Source: Sipunculus nudus (Eukaryota; Annelida; Sipuncula; Golfingiida; Sipunculidae). From it: a stretch of 64,000 nucleotides of DNA. Positions 24,080-35,035 of the stretch are shown in pieces; position 1 is the stretch's first letter; each line of letters opens with the position of its first letter. Location: contig CM049316.1 of NCBI GenBank assembly GCA_026874595.1, forward strand, positions 2,990,339 through 3,054,338, read 5' to 3'. The notes beneath the pieces are model-generated. The model saw nothing but the letters and a program-made list of their open reading frames with translations, was not told the origin of the DNA and did not search any database. The translations under genes were made by a program, and so were the position numbers.

Positions 24080-25147
24080 CACAGAAATAAGTGAAGGTGT
24101 AAGGGCTCACAGAAATAAGTGTAGGTGTAAGGGCTCACAGAAATAAGTGAAGGTGTAAGGGCTCACAGAAATAGGTGGAGGTGTAAGGGCTCACAGTAAT
24201 AAGTGGAGGTGTAAGGGCTCACAGAAATAAGTGGAGGTGTAAAGGCTCACAGAAATAAGTGAAGGTGTAAGGGCTCACAGAAATAAGTGAAGGTGTAAAG
24301 GCTCACAGAAATAAGTGGAGGTGTAAGGGCTCACAGAAATAAGGGGAGGTGTAAGGGCTCACAGAAATAAGTGGAGGTGTAAGGACTCACAGAAATAAGT
24401 GAAGATGTAAGGGCTCACAGAAATAAGTGGAGGTGTAAAGGCTCACAGAAATAAGTAGAGGTGTAAAGGCTCACAGAAATAAGTGGAGGTGTAAGGGCTC
24501 ACAGAAATAAGTGGAGGTGTAAGGGCTCACAGAAATAAGTGTAGGTGTAAGGGCTCAATTAAATAAGTGGAGGTGTAAGGGCTCACAGAAATAAGTGAAG
24601 GTGTAAGGGCTCACAGAAATAAGTGGAGTTGTAAGGGCTCAAAGAAATAAGTGGAGGTGTAAGGGCTCACAGAAATAAGTGTAGGTGTAAGGGCTCACAG
24701 AAATAAGTGGAGGTGTAAAGGCTCACAGAAATAAGTGTAGGTGTAAGGGCTCACAGAAATAAGTGAAGGTGTAAAGGCTCACAGAAATAAGTGGAGGTGT
24801 AAGGGCTCACAGAAACAAGTGGAGGTGTAAGGGCTCACAGAAATAAGTGTAGGTGTAAGGGCTCACAGAAATAAGTGGAGGTGTAAAGGCTCACAGAAAT
24901 AAGTGAAGGTGTAAGGGCTCACAGAAATAAGTGAAGGTGTAAAGGCTCACAGAAATAAGTGAAGGTGTAAAGGCTCACAGAAACAAGTGGAGGTGTAAGG
25001 GCTCACAGAAATAAGTGGAGGTGTAAGGGCTCACAGAAATAAGTGAAGGTGTAAGGGCTCACAGAAATAAGTGAAGGTGTAAAGGCTCACAGAAATAAGT
25101 GGAGGTGTAAGGGCTCACAGAAATAAGTGAAGGTGCAAGGGCTCACA
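24078..25147 (+). repeat. 28-bp satellite, right block
   Basis: About 38 further units of the satellite at 22744. This block has more AAAGGCTCAC and GTGAAGG variants than the left block and lacks the AAATGG variant common there, so the two blocks have diverged or were homogenised separately. Decayed traces (AGAAATAAG, GACATAAATG) continue to about 25350. Confidence 0.95.
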
Positions 25148-26314
25148 AAAGTATACTGGGACACGGACATCTAAACACACACCAAGGATTGCAGAGAAAT
25201 AGAGTCATTAGACCACACAAAAATAAGCAGGACATAAATGTAAACATAAGTAAGAGGAGACATTAGGGCACAGAAAAAAAAAAACAGACATAAAGATAAC
25301 AGAAGTAAGCGTAGGCATTGGGGCATAGAAATAAGGCAGGGAAATCGCGGTAGGAATAAAGTTATGAAGATCCAGTTGTATCATACTTGAGCTTGATCGT
25401 GTGACCAATATTTATCCAATCATCAAGGTCACAGAGGACAGTTTATTTTATGAGTAAAGATACATGAATTGACAGAAGGAAAGCCTGACAGATGAGTAGA
25501 TACTGATAGTAATAAATGGTTTCATATTTCAAAAGCTACAGCAAGAGATCTCCATCAGTTATATTCAGTTTTTGTTCCTCCAACAGTTTCCAGTTTAATA
25601 TAAAAATTCTCAGGGAGACACTTATTATTGAGAGTGGTTTGAATCTTATTTATTTCCTTGACATTTAATTTGATTACTTTTCCATTGTGAGGAGACAATA
25701 GAAGAGTCATTTATGTAACTGTGACATGGAGTGTCAGTGACATTTTACCATTTAGATTAATTTCAGATTTTTTACACTAATCCATTTACAGGTACATTTC
25801 AGGTGATAAATCTCCATAAAATTGTGACAATGTCCCAGAGATTGACTTGGCTGTAGGTTTTAAGTGTTTATCACCCATAAATCACTTAGTAACTGTCAAC
25901 AAATCCAAGTAAAGTGAGATGGCATTCTGACTGTCACAGTAACTGTGTGGTTGTCAGCATGTGTGCCCTGATAAAATCTGCACCTTGTATCCCTGGAGAC
26001 ATTGTGAAAAGGGGACAGGCACACAGCCATCTTCAGCTGAAGCTTGATAATTTAGAAGAAAAATATGTGTGTAAGTACTGTTGTGTACCATATGCATTTG
26101 ACTAGAAGGTTCCATTCTTTTTACAAGTGTTTATTGCCCACACAAAATTTGTACTATAAAATCATCCTTTCACCACATGTATGCTTGTTTTGGGTATTCC
26201 TTATATTACACCCACAAAATCCATATCCAAAACTACACATTATTTTACCTGACAGACCTTCAAAACTTCAGAATTTGATCCTGTTCCTTGCAGACTTTAC
26301 TAGACACCACTATT

Positions 26315-26336
26315 GGGGGGGGGGGGGGGGGGGGGG
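26315..26336 (+). repeat. Poly-G tract of 22
   Basis: Twenty-two consecutive guanines. Because of this run, translation gives poly-Gly on + and poly-Pro on -, which inflates chance open frames. It could form G-quadruplex structures and is likely to vary between individuals. Confidence 0.92.
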
Positions 26337-26695
26337 CTGCAATGACAACAGATTTTATTATGTTATCTGTCTCCCTGTTCAAAGAAAGACCTGCCAATCT
26401 CCCGCCAGCATATGTTGATTGATTTATTTGGTTTAGTATACACATAACAAGATTTCCTCATTTACATACTGTACGTGCTGCTCAGTCTAGTTGTGTCCTG
26501 CTGTACTGCAGAGCCATTACAACTTATCTGACTTTTGAAATTTTCTTCTGAAATTGAGCTTTTCCTGCCCACGATTACATCTACTAATGATATTTTGAGG
26601 GGCTTTTTTTACCCTTTCCTCTGTCTTTCAGTCTGTTGTTCATGTATTCTTTCCATAATCTTTGATTACCATCACAAATAAAAGTTTTCACACCT

Positions 26696-26912
26696 TTCTG
26701 TCTATCTGTCTCTCTCTTTTTGTTTCTCTGTGTCTGTCTCTGTTTCTCTGTTTCGGTCTTTCTCTGATTCAGTCTCCATGGCTGTCACTGTCTGTCTCAG
26801 AACTCTCAGTGCCTCTCTGTCCATCTCTCTTTCATTCTTTGTGCCTCATTCTCTCAGTCTGTCTGTCTCTCCTATTTTGTCGGTCTGTCTGTCTGTCTCT
26901 TGTTCTCTCTCT
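26696..26912 (+). repeat. TCTG/TCTC-rich pyrimidine microsatellite
   Basis: Irregular runs of CTGTCTGTCTC and TCTCTCTTTTTG over about 215 bp, strongly pyrimidine-biased on the + strand. The serine/leucine-rich open frames through it are compositional artefacts. Confidence 0.85.
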
Positions 26913-29207
26913 GTTTAACTTAATTTATCCATTGATAATTGAAAGGTTTGCCTGAGGCAAAGAATTGTTTTAGTTTTGGAAGTGATCAACATTAGATCGG
27001 GATACAGCCATCATTATTGTCCTGTTATACACCTGTCCTTAACTTGCTATAAAAGAACAGCCAGTGGTAGTGACATCTGATAGTGGAATAGGATACTGAG
27101 AAGTAATTAATACACTCTGACAGACAATAGATCATTACATCTTGAGGTTATCAGTAAATTTGGTTTTGAATTCTTTTATTTCTTGGCAAATATTTCTGTG
27201 AACGTTTTATCAGTTTATGTACCCAAAAACAGACTGCATAGAGGGGGAAGGACAAAATTCAAAATCAAGTTGGACTAGTGTTCTCCAGCCTTAGCCCAGC
27301 AGTATTCTCATGTCTGATACCTGCAGCAGCCTGTCACCACTGGTGGGGCTTCAGTTTTATTAAAAGCCAGACTTTTTATTATCATTGTGCAAAATTTTCC
27401 CCTTGACAAATTAGCTGATACCTTACACAATGTTCCATTAAAAAATCTTTCAGCTTCAGAAAGCATGAAAATTGCTACATTATGAGATCCTATGTAAACA
27501 ATGGAAAAAAGTGTGGTTTCTTCATTCACTTTTTCTGTGTTCAATACAAAGACCTTGATGCTCAGGGCTGATCAGCGCTTGGTTGCTGTATCCAGTAACT
27601 TACTTCTGGCTGGTCTCGATGGATGTCAGTCTTCTGATTGATGTATTGCTCACAAACATTGGCCTCCAACAGACAGAAAATGAAGTTTTATCTTCAAACT
27701 TGTGTTTTCTTTTTTAGACTCTGTTCTTTGCTCAGAAATAGTTGCTCTTTTACTGAAAGTTTAATCTTTTTTCAAAACAGATTATGCACTTAATACCAAA
27801 GTGGGTACAGGTGTATGGATTAATTAATTACAGTCACTCTAATAATTTAAATTGAATGTTCATAAAATCAGTATTTCATACAATGTATGTTTTAACATGA
27901 CATTGGCAAACCCACAAGTTTGAATTGCCCATGCCCAGACATGATGTCACTCCTGATGCATAAACATCAGAGTTCTGCAACAAGGTTGGTGTGACAGAGT
28001 ACATTGATACAGACCGTAGTTTGAAATTAGTAAAGACAGCTTTATTGTGTTTAATGAACATATGGCAATGAAAATGGTAAACAGAGCAGATCCCAGACAA
28101 AGAGACACATTGCCACCAAATGTAAACAAAAGCTCATTGTGGGGAAGAGAGGAAACCCTGGACTACAGAACTACCTGGAACATTCATCTGATATCTTAAA
28201 AGTGTATAAATATGGCAGCATGAGAGCCCTGTAAATGCATTGTAAGTTCAGAGTCCAGGACTTCCTGAAGACATTTGTTCAAATACTGTCAGACAGAACC
28301 TATGTGGACACCCAAGGAGAAATGAACAGACACAGTTTCTCAATTACAGTAGTTTTCATTTCATCATATTGTTCAGCTGTTATTATATTATACACATTTC
28401 ACTTTTAAATTAAAATTGTCTTGATCTTTGTAAACACAACAGATGATACAGACTTTACATGATTTGTCATGTTTTGATATATTAATTTATCATAATAAAA
28501 GATGGGAGATATTATTTACAACAAAGGTTAACGTATTGTCCTCAGAGCTGCCATGTGGTCTTTAAGATAAGACCTGATCTGAAAATGATCAAAGTATGTT
28601 TGGACTTGCTAAAAAAAACCTTGTTCCACTCTTGATGTTAATTTGAGGTGACCTTGAAACAGAATTTTCATAAAATCAGTATCACCACTGCCGCCTTGTA
28701 TGCAAGGCATGGTCTCATTTGTTCCGTTAAATCAGATGATTTACAACAAATAGTGAAGTAGGGGAATGGGTAATGACCAGCTATTAGGCCTCTACGAGAT
28801 CACCTCCTACTGGGGTCTGGTAATGAAGCCAACAATCGGCAAATTTAAACAACCCAGGCTGGACAGGTTCACTCGTAAACCTTGATCAGCTGTTTAGGGA
28901 GAAAGTGAAATTGTGTTTCTTTACTGTTTGGCCTACCATGCCATGATGCTTGACAGGTTGTCATAGCAATGATAGCATTCCAGTAGATATGTCAGTATGA
29001 GAGATCCTTTTCTACATTATAGATAGTTGATGGACTTGCTGTAAGATTATGAAGTAATGCCTTCCTGTTCAGCTGAATATGATACCATTTCTTAATCATG
29101 ATTTTATATAGTGTTCAAATTAAGCCCAGCTAAAGCATCCCTCAATTTTGATTTTTTTCATTTATGGTTTCTGATGGTATAATATGCTGTGATTTTCTAT
29201 GATTTGG

Positions 29208-29298
29208 TACAGCAGTCCTAGATAATAACAGGAGATGATAGCATATCACAGTACAGCAGTCCTAAATAATAATAGGAGATCGTAGCTTATCACAGTGC
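29208..29298 (+). repeat. 44-bp direct duplication
   Basis: TACAGCAGTCCTAGATAATA and the following bases through ATCACAG recur 44 bp later (29252) with a few substitutions. It is a simple two-copy local duplication. Confidence 0.8.
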
Positions 29299-30187
29299 TA
29301 AACCATATTTTCATGCAGTTGTCTGCTTCTAGTGGGTGAGTGCAGTTGTTGACAGTAATGTATGATTCTGCACTTCTGTTTGATTCTCTAAAACTTTAAA
29401 TCCGAACATAATGCATTGGAATCCCTGAAAAAGTCATGATTTTTTTTTTAATTTTAAAATTCAGCACTTAAAAATATCATATTTTTTTTTTTAGGATTTT
29501 CCAAATTTTATGAACATGCATGAGATTTTATTTGCATGCTGTCTACAAGTTTTCTGTCATCTGTGTACTCTTTCTGTCCATTATAAGTAATGATTTTATG
29601 CACTGTGGCACCCTAAGTTCTCACTAAAACACCCAATGTCACAGTGAGGAAGTCCTGAACTTTGGTTTTTGTTATGAAAAGTCATTCAAAAACCATTAAA
29701 ATTTGATCTTCTTGGAGTTTAGGGACCCTGCTGTATTATTCTATGATTGTTTGCAATATCCTGTGTTATGCCATGTTGTGTTTACAATTTTAAACATGTG
29801 CAAAACTCTAAATTTACTGTCAATAAATTCCTGCAATCACCAACATTATCAATTGATAAAAGTACTTCTGATATTGTGCAAAATCTAAAAAAATTGTTGG
29901 ATATCAATATGGAATGGTCCTGTTGAAAGTTGAATAACAAATTTCCACCAGCATATACTGAATGTGCATTCATAACTGTGTATCTATATGAACGTATTTC
30001 ATGTTTCTGCAGTAAAGTAAATGGCACTCTTCTGTGTTTCAGGACGTCAGAGAGCCATGCCTAAATAGGAGGCAGTATGAGTTATAGTTTCAGCTTCAGT
30101 CACAGAATATATATTTTCACATGATCTAATAGATTGGTATATTTCATTTGCTGCAAGTTGAATAATAAATTTTCCAATTTTTTCCAG

Positions 30188-30313
30188 CATTGCACAGAGC
30201 GGGTAGCCCTGGGACTTGATGCAGCGACTCACTATAAGGCTGTGTGCCGTGCTCTGGTTGCAGAAGCCGGTGAACTCTTGACTTTCCTTGACAAGATATC
30301 TGGGGAGGCTAAG
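30188..30313 (+). CDS. spire: Spire-like actin nucleator, C-terminal KIND-domain exon (partial gene)
   Basis: A 42-codon internal exon, phase 0 on both sides, with acceptor ATTTTTTCCAG and donor GTAAGC. The peptide begins HCTERVALGLDAATHYKAVC and ends GELLTFLDKISGEAK. It aligns with the end of the KIND domain of Spire (NHYQAVCRALFAET, HTFLTKI), with HYxAVCRALxAE and TFLxKI conserved. Joined to the upstream exon it gives DDVLK-HCTER, which matches the family register (DVMKLCAAH) with no gap, so both exons belong to one gene. KIND binds the C-terminal FSI tail of FMN-subgroup formins in known Spires. The next expected segment, a linker and WH2 domains, was not found downstream in this window. 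Confidence 0.9.
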
Positions 30314-32798
30314 GTAAGCATCCTAAATATGTAAAGACCGGCGTTTGTCAATGTTACAGTGGTACCCCCATGACAGTGACGTGACCCAAGGGGATTCCAT
30401 CAAAGGACTTATAGATTAAGCAGGGCACATCAATTTGTAAGGATGCAATTTTCTTGCTGGGTAAGCCTTGACATCAAAGCTGGTTTGGTTATTACTTAAT
30501 TCATGTATGATGATGGGGCTGGTACGGAGTTTTTTGTAGCCCTGGTGCGATCAGCATCGCAGTGTGGGCATCTAAGCCTGGCAGGCTTCTGAGGCTTGTA
30601 AGATAACCACAGAGATGTATTTTTGATGAATCACTACCTAGAAATCTTTTATCTTCACACAAAGAAGTGGCTCCATTTTCTGATTTACTCTCTGCATTCA
30701 GCTCACTCTGTTTCCCATGATTCAATTCTTCTCTCATCTCTCAAAACCATTTTAACATTAAATGATATCTTCATGCAAGAAACAGCTTTTCCATTAAATA
30801 GGAAGACCATATTATTGGTATCTTCATGCAAAGATTGGCTGTCCTTGGAACAGAGGGCTTTATTTTACTGAAATAAATCCATGCTTACTGTTAAAACATC
30901 CAAAGGTTGTATCTTCAATAAAAGTGTTTGCCAAATTAAATCTTCAGAAGAAACAGCAAGGAAGGATGGTTCTCATGTTACAAAGCACAAATGTAATGGT
31001 ATGGTGATTATGTGTAAGTCTGTTTCAAAGTAAATGTGAGCACCAAGGAGACTTCAAGGACATAAGCTGCTGCAATCAGAATACTGGAGTTTTATAGACA
31101 TTTTAATAAAAACTAAGAGTGCTCTCAGTAGAATGCAGATACCTCCATCATGACCACTAAACTTTCTGTTCTATCTGTGAAGGGATCAACAACCTAACTG
31201 CTTCCCTCATGGGTTCCTCCAGTACCCACTGAACCAACCAGCTGACTACCATAAGAACCATTTGATATTACTACAGGTCTGTAGTCACTAAGTGATCTCA
31301 TACCTCCCCTCCTCTTATGACCTTGGAAATTAGGTAAAGGTCATGACTTAATGTCAGGTGCAAATCTGTTGACTGTGACTATTATTTTGACCAAAGGTCA
31401 GTTTTGAAAAATTAGGTATATTGGAGATCTAGTGCAAACAGGTGGGGGGGGGGGATTTGAAGTCAGTGGTTTTGCACTCCAGGGGAGCTAAAAGCCCCCC
31501 TCACCCCCCAAAAAATATTAAAATAAAATATAATAAATAAATTTATATCGCAATGTCCACATATAAATATACTCAGCATCCCCTGTAAGCTCCCCTCCCA
31601 CTTGGGGAAGGCTTAATGAGTCTTTGTTCCTGCTTAAGGGATAATGAGAGAGGGTAAATGATAGAGGGATAATGAGGGATTGACAGTTAAAGGATCCCAA
31701 GGGAAATTATCATGAAAGATCAGAAACAACCTAAACCTGTGTTGAGTTGTTGAATATTCCACTGGTGTTGTGCTTCCAGTGTCATCACTAATGCTGTGTC
31801 TTCCTGCCAGGGTCAGCCAGTGTCTTGTACACTCCTGATCTGGTCTTTTTTCTTGCCAACAGGGACCTATCACAACATCAGGATTTATGATGACATGTTT
31901 ACACAGTCTTAAAAATCCCTTTAATTGACAAATTAACTAAACATACAGGACAAGGTAGTCCTTGGTGGAGGTAGTAAGTGAACACACAGGAAACAACTTT
32001 CATTGTTGGTGACACCTGGTTTTTACCCCCTCCACTAATTAATTTTTCTTTTGATATTGGTTTACTTGTCGCTTTGCTGGCAACAAGATACACCAGTCAA
32101 ATAATGTTCAGTGGTTTAAGTGAACTAGAGTAGATCCACTATGGCTGAACTAGGGGCGACCAAGATGTTTTACCTCATTTTCAGTTCAAGTTTGATTATT
32201 TTACAAAGACAATAGGCCTAATTCAGTTCACCCCACGAACTCAATATATGTTTGAATCAATATATGATAAATCTGATAAATGCCCCTCATAAAAGTAATA
32301 TACTGTCTTTTTAACAGTAAGTGTGTTAAAATCTAAAATATGTATGTATGTAAAATATCTCATAAACAAGAGCTGAATAGATATTGAAGTGTTTAAACTG
32401 AATTCCACTCTTTATTGGTTGAATTGACAGAACTCTCATTATAGTTCACAGCACAGAGGACCAGGTCTCCAGCGGTGACTAGTCTGGTAACAATCATTGT
32501 CATAAATGTCATGCACCACCTGACACACAGCCTGGCATTCCTTGTCATGCACCACCTGACATACAGCCTGGCATTTCTTGCAGCCAATCTTCATATGTCA
32601 TCCATAATTACTGTAATAAAAGTCAAGACACACATGGATTAAGCCCTAAGTTCTTGAACAACATGCTATGGAAAAAAATGGCCTCAAGATAGATTAAAAT
32701 CTTATCAGAAGAATTGTAACAGGGACTTGAACCTTTTCTAGTAGAAACTAGACTGGCAATCAGTTCAGTGCATTCCTACACCAAGGCAGGACGATCCT
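30314..32798. other. Intron sequence downstream of the KIND exon
   Basis: No further Spire exon recognised. It holds a G-run (about 31442-31453) with nearby C-rich runs and a 36-bp duplication (32508). The frames at 30501-30871 and 31518-31873 have no known motifs. Confidence 0.5.
32508..32580. repeat. 36-bp direct duplication
   Basis: GTCATGCACCACCTGACACA plus the following CAGCCTGGCATTCCTT occurs twice (32508 and 32544) with two or three substitutions. The minus-strand frame across it repeats a short arginine/cysteine-rich peptide as a consequence. Confidence 0.8.
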
Positions 32799-34852
32799 AC
32801 TGGATCCACTCCTTTATCTGGATGTACCCCTTAATCTGGATGTGCCCCTTAATCTTGATGTGCCCCTTAATAGTGATGTGCCACTTTATCTGGATGTGCC
32901 TTTTTATCTGGATGTGCCCCTTTATCTTGATGTGCCCCTTTATTTGGATGTGCCCTTTATATGGATGTGCCCCTTGATCTGGATGTGCTCTGTTGTATGG
33001 ATGTGCCCCTAAATCTGGATGTGCTCCTTTATCTGGATCTGCCCTTTATCTGGATGTGCCCCTTTATTTGGATGTGCCCCTTTATTTGCATGTGTCCTTT
33101 TATCTGGATCTGTCCTTTATCTGGATCTGCCCTTTATTTGGATGTGCCCCTTAATCTGGATCTGCCCTTTATTTGGATGTGCCCCTTTATCTGGATCTGC
33201 CCTTTATTTTGATGTGCCCCTTTATCTGGATCTGCCCTTTATTTGGATGTGCCCCTTTATCTGGATCTGCCCTTTATTTTGATGTGCCCCTTTATCTGGA
33301 TCTGCCCTTTATTTTGATGTGCCCTTTATTTTGATGTGCCCCTTTATCTGGATCTGCCCTTTATCTGGATCTGCCCTTTATCTGGATCTGCCCTTTATTT
33401 TGATGTGCCCCTTTATCTGGATCTGCCCTTTATCTGGATCTGCCCTTTATCTGGATCTGCCCTTTATTTTGATGTGCCCCTTTATCTGGATCTGCCCTTT
33501 ATCTGGATCTGCCCTTTATCAGGATCTGCCCTTTATTTTGATGTGCCCCTTTATCTGGATCTGCCCTTTATCTGGATCTGCCCTTTATTTTGATGTGCCC
33601 CTTTATCTGGATCTGCCCTTTATCTGGATCTGCCCTTTATCAGGATCTGCCCTTTATTTTGATGTGCCCCTTTATCTGGATCTGCCCTTTATCTGGATCT
33701 GCCCTTTATTTTGATGTGCCCCTTTATCTGGATCTGCCCTTTATCTGGATCTGCCCTTTATCAGGATCTGCCCTTTATTTTGATGTGCCCCTTTATCTTG
33801 ATCTGCCCTTTATTTGGATGTGCCCCTTTATCTGGATCTGCCCTTTATCTGGATCTGCCCTTTATCAGGATCTGCCCTTTATTTTGATGTGCCCCTTTAT
33901 CTGGATCTGCCCTTTATCTGGATCTGCCCTTTATCAGGATCTGCCCTTTATTTTGATGTGCCCCTTTATCTGGATCTGCCCTTTATTTGGATGTGCCCCT
34001 TTATCTGGATCTGCCCTTTATTTGGATGTGTCCCTTTATCTGGATCTGCCCTTTATTAGGATCTGCCCTTTATTTTGATGTGCCCCTTTATCTGGATCTG
34101 CCCTTTATCTGGATCTGCCCTTTATTTTGATGTGCCCCTTTATCTGGATCTGCCCTTTATCTGGATCTGCCCTTTATCAGGATCTGCCCTTTATTTTGAT
34201 GTGCCCCTTTATCTGGATCTGCCCTTTATCTGGATCTGCCCTTTATTTTGATGTGCCCCTTTATCTGGATCTGCCCTTTATCTGGATCTGCCCTTTATCA
34301 GGATCTGCCCTTTATTTTGATGTGCCCCTTTATCTGGATCTGCCCTTTATTTGGATGTGCCCCTTTATCTGGATCTGCCCTTTATCTGGATCTGCCCTTT
34401 ATCAGGATCTGCCCTTTATTTTGATGTGCCCCTTTATCTGGATCTGCCCTTTATCTGGATCTGCCCTTTATCAGGATCTGCCCTTTATTTTGATGTGCCC
34501 CTTTATCTGGATCTGCCCTTTATTCGGATGTGCCCCTTTATCTGGATCTGCCCTTTATTTGGATGTGCCCCTTTATCTTGATCTGCCCTTTATTTGGATG
34601 TGCCCCTTTATCTGGATCTGCCCTTTATCTGGATCTGCCCTTTATCAGGATCTGCCCTTTATTTTGATGTGCCCCTTTATCTGGATCTGCCCTTTATTTG
34701 GATGTGCCCCTTTATCTGGATCTGCCCTTTATTTGGATGTGCCCCTTTATCTGGATCTGCCCTTTATCTGGATCTGCCCTTTATCAGGATCTGCCCTTTA
34801 TTTTGATGTGCCCCTTTATTTTGATGTGTCCCTTTATCTGGATCTTTTATCT
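32799..34852 (+). repeat. 17/18-bp minisatellite, TTTATCTGGATCTGCCC, with 69-bp higher-order unit
   Basis: More than 110 copies of TTTATCTGGATCTGCCC (17 bp) or TTTATTTGGATGTGCCCC (18 bp). From about 33340 they are arranged largely as a 69-bp cycle: CTGG-unit, CTGG-unit, CAGG-unit, TTTG-unit. Since 69 is divisible by 3, long open frames result (up to 282 codons at 34127-34975) with repeating GSALYxDLPFIWICPL-type peptides. I regard these as artefacts. The left edge (32799-33000) is more diverged, as expected for an old margin. Confidence 0.95.
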
Positions 34853-35035
34853 TTATCCGCAGCCTATACCCCATCCTTCTACAAATCTTCATGGACTGGT
34901 ACAGCAGTTTTCTGTTATCCTGCTAACTTGTGTTTTCATCCAGATTTGTTTGATTTAACTTGGGGCCCCACATGAAAATAGTCAATTGTATTCTTTGGGT
35001 AACGTATTGATATATGAATAAATCAACTGATGGCT
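34853..35035 (+). repeat. Duplicated unique block U (uninterrupted copy)
   Basis: The first part (34858-34940, ATCCTTCTACAAATCTTCAT and following) matches 40962-41041. The second part (34922-35030, ACTTGTGTTTTCATCCAGAT and following) matches 47702-47812. The copy here is continuous, whereas the other is split by a 6.66-kb insertion. Minisatellite units lie on both sides (35055-35100 on the right), so the duplication included the minisatellite. Confidence 0.75.

Larger units (their letters stand above)
25148..30187. other. Intron sequence before the second Spire exon
   Basis: Contains a 22-G run (26315), a pyrimidine-rich microsatellite (26696-26912) and a 44-bp duplication (29208). Otherwise I see no recognisable gene. 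Open frames at 25914-26418, 26662-26955, 27308-27544, 27876-28129 and 29703-30027 look like chance or low-complexity products. The acceptor of the next exon (AATTTTTTCCAG) closes the interval. Confidence 0.55.

Noticed and set aside
23294-24090. The distance between the two CTCACAGAAATAA copies is 784 = 28 x 28, as if the insert kept satellite register
   Set aside because: Insertion with a target duplication does not require register; the exact multiple is probably coincidence.
22744-25147. Regularly spaced short repeats that might suggest a CRISPR array
   Set aside because: The units abut without spacers, the DNA is plainly eukaryotic, and a retrotransposon interrupts the array. It is a satellite.
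26065-26445. Overlapping + and - frames with poly-Gly or poly-Pro
   Set aside because: They are created by the 22-G run; the flanking residues show no domain.
33019-34975. Long open frames of 70-282 codons on the + strand, apparently encoding repetitive proteins
   Set aside because: They are reading-frame artefacts of the 17/18-bp minisatellite and its 69-bp cycle. The same peptides appear in several frames and no gene signals are present.
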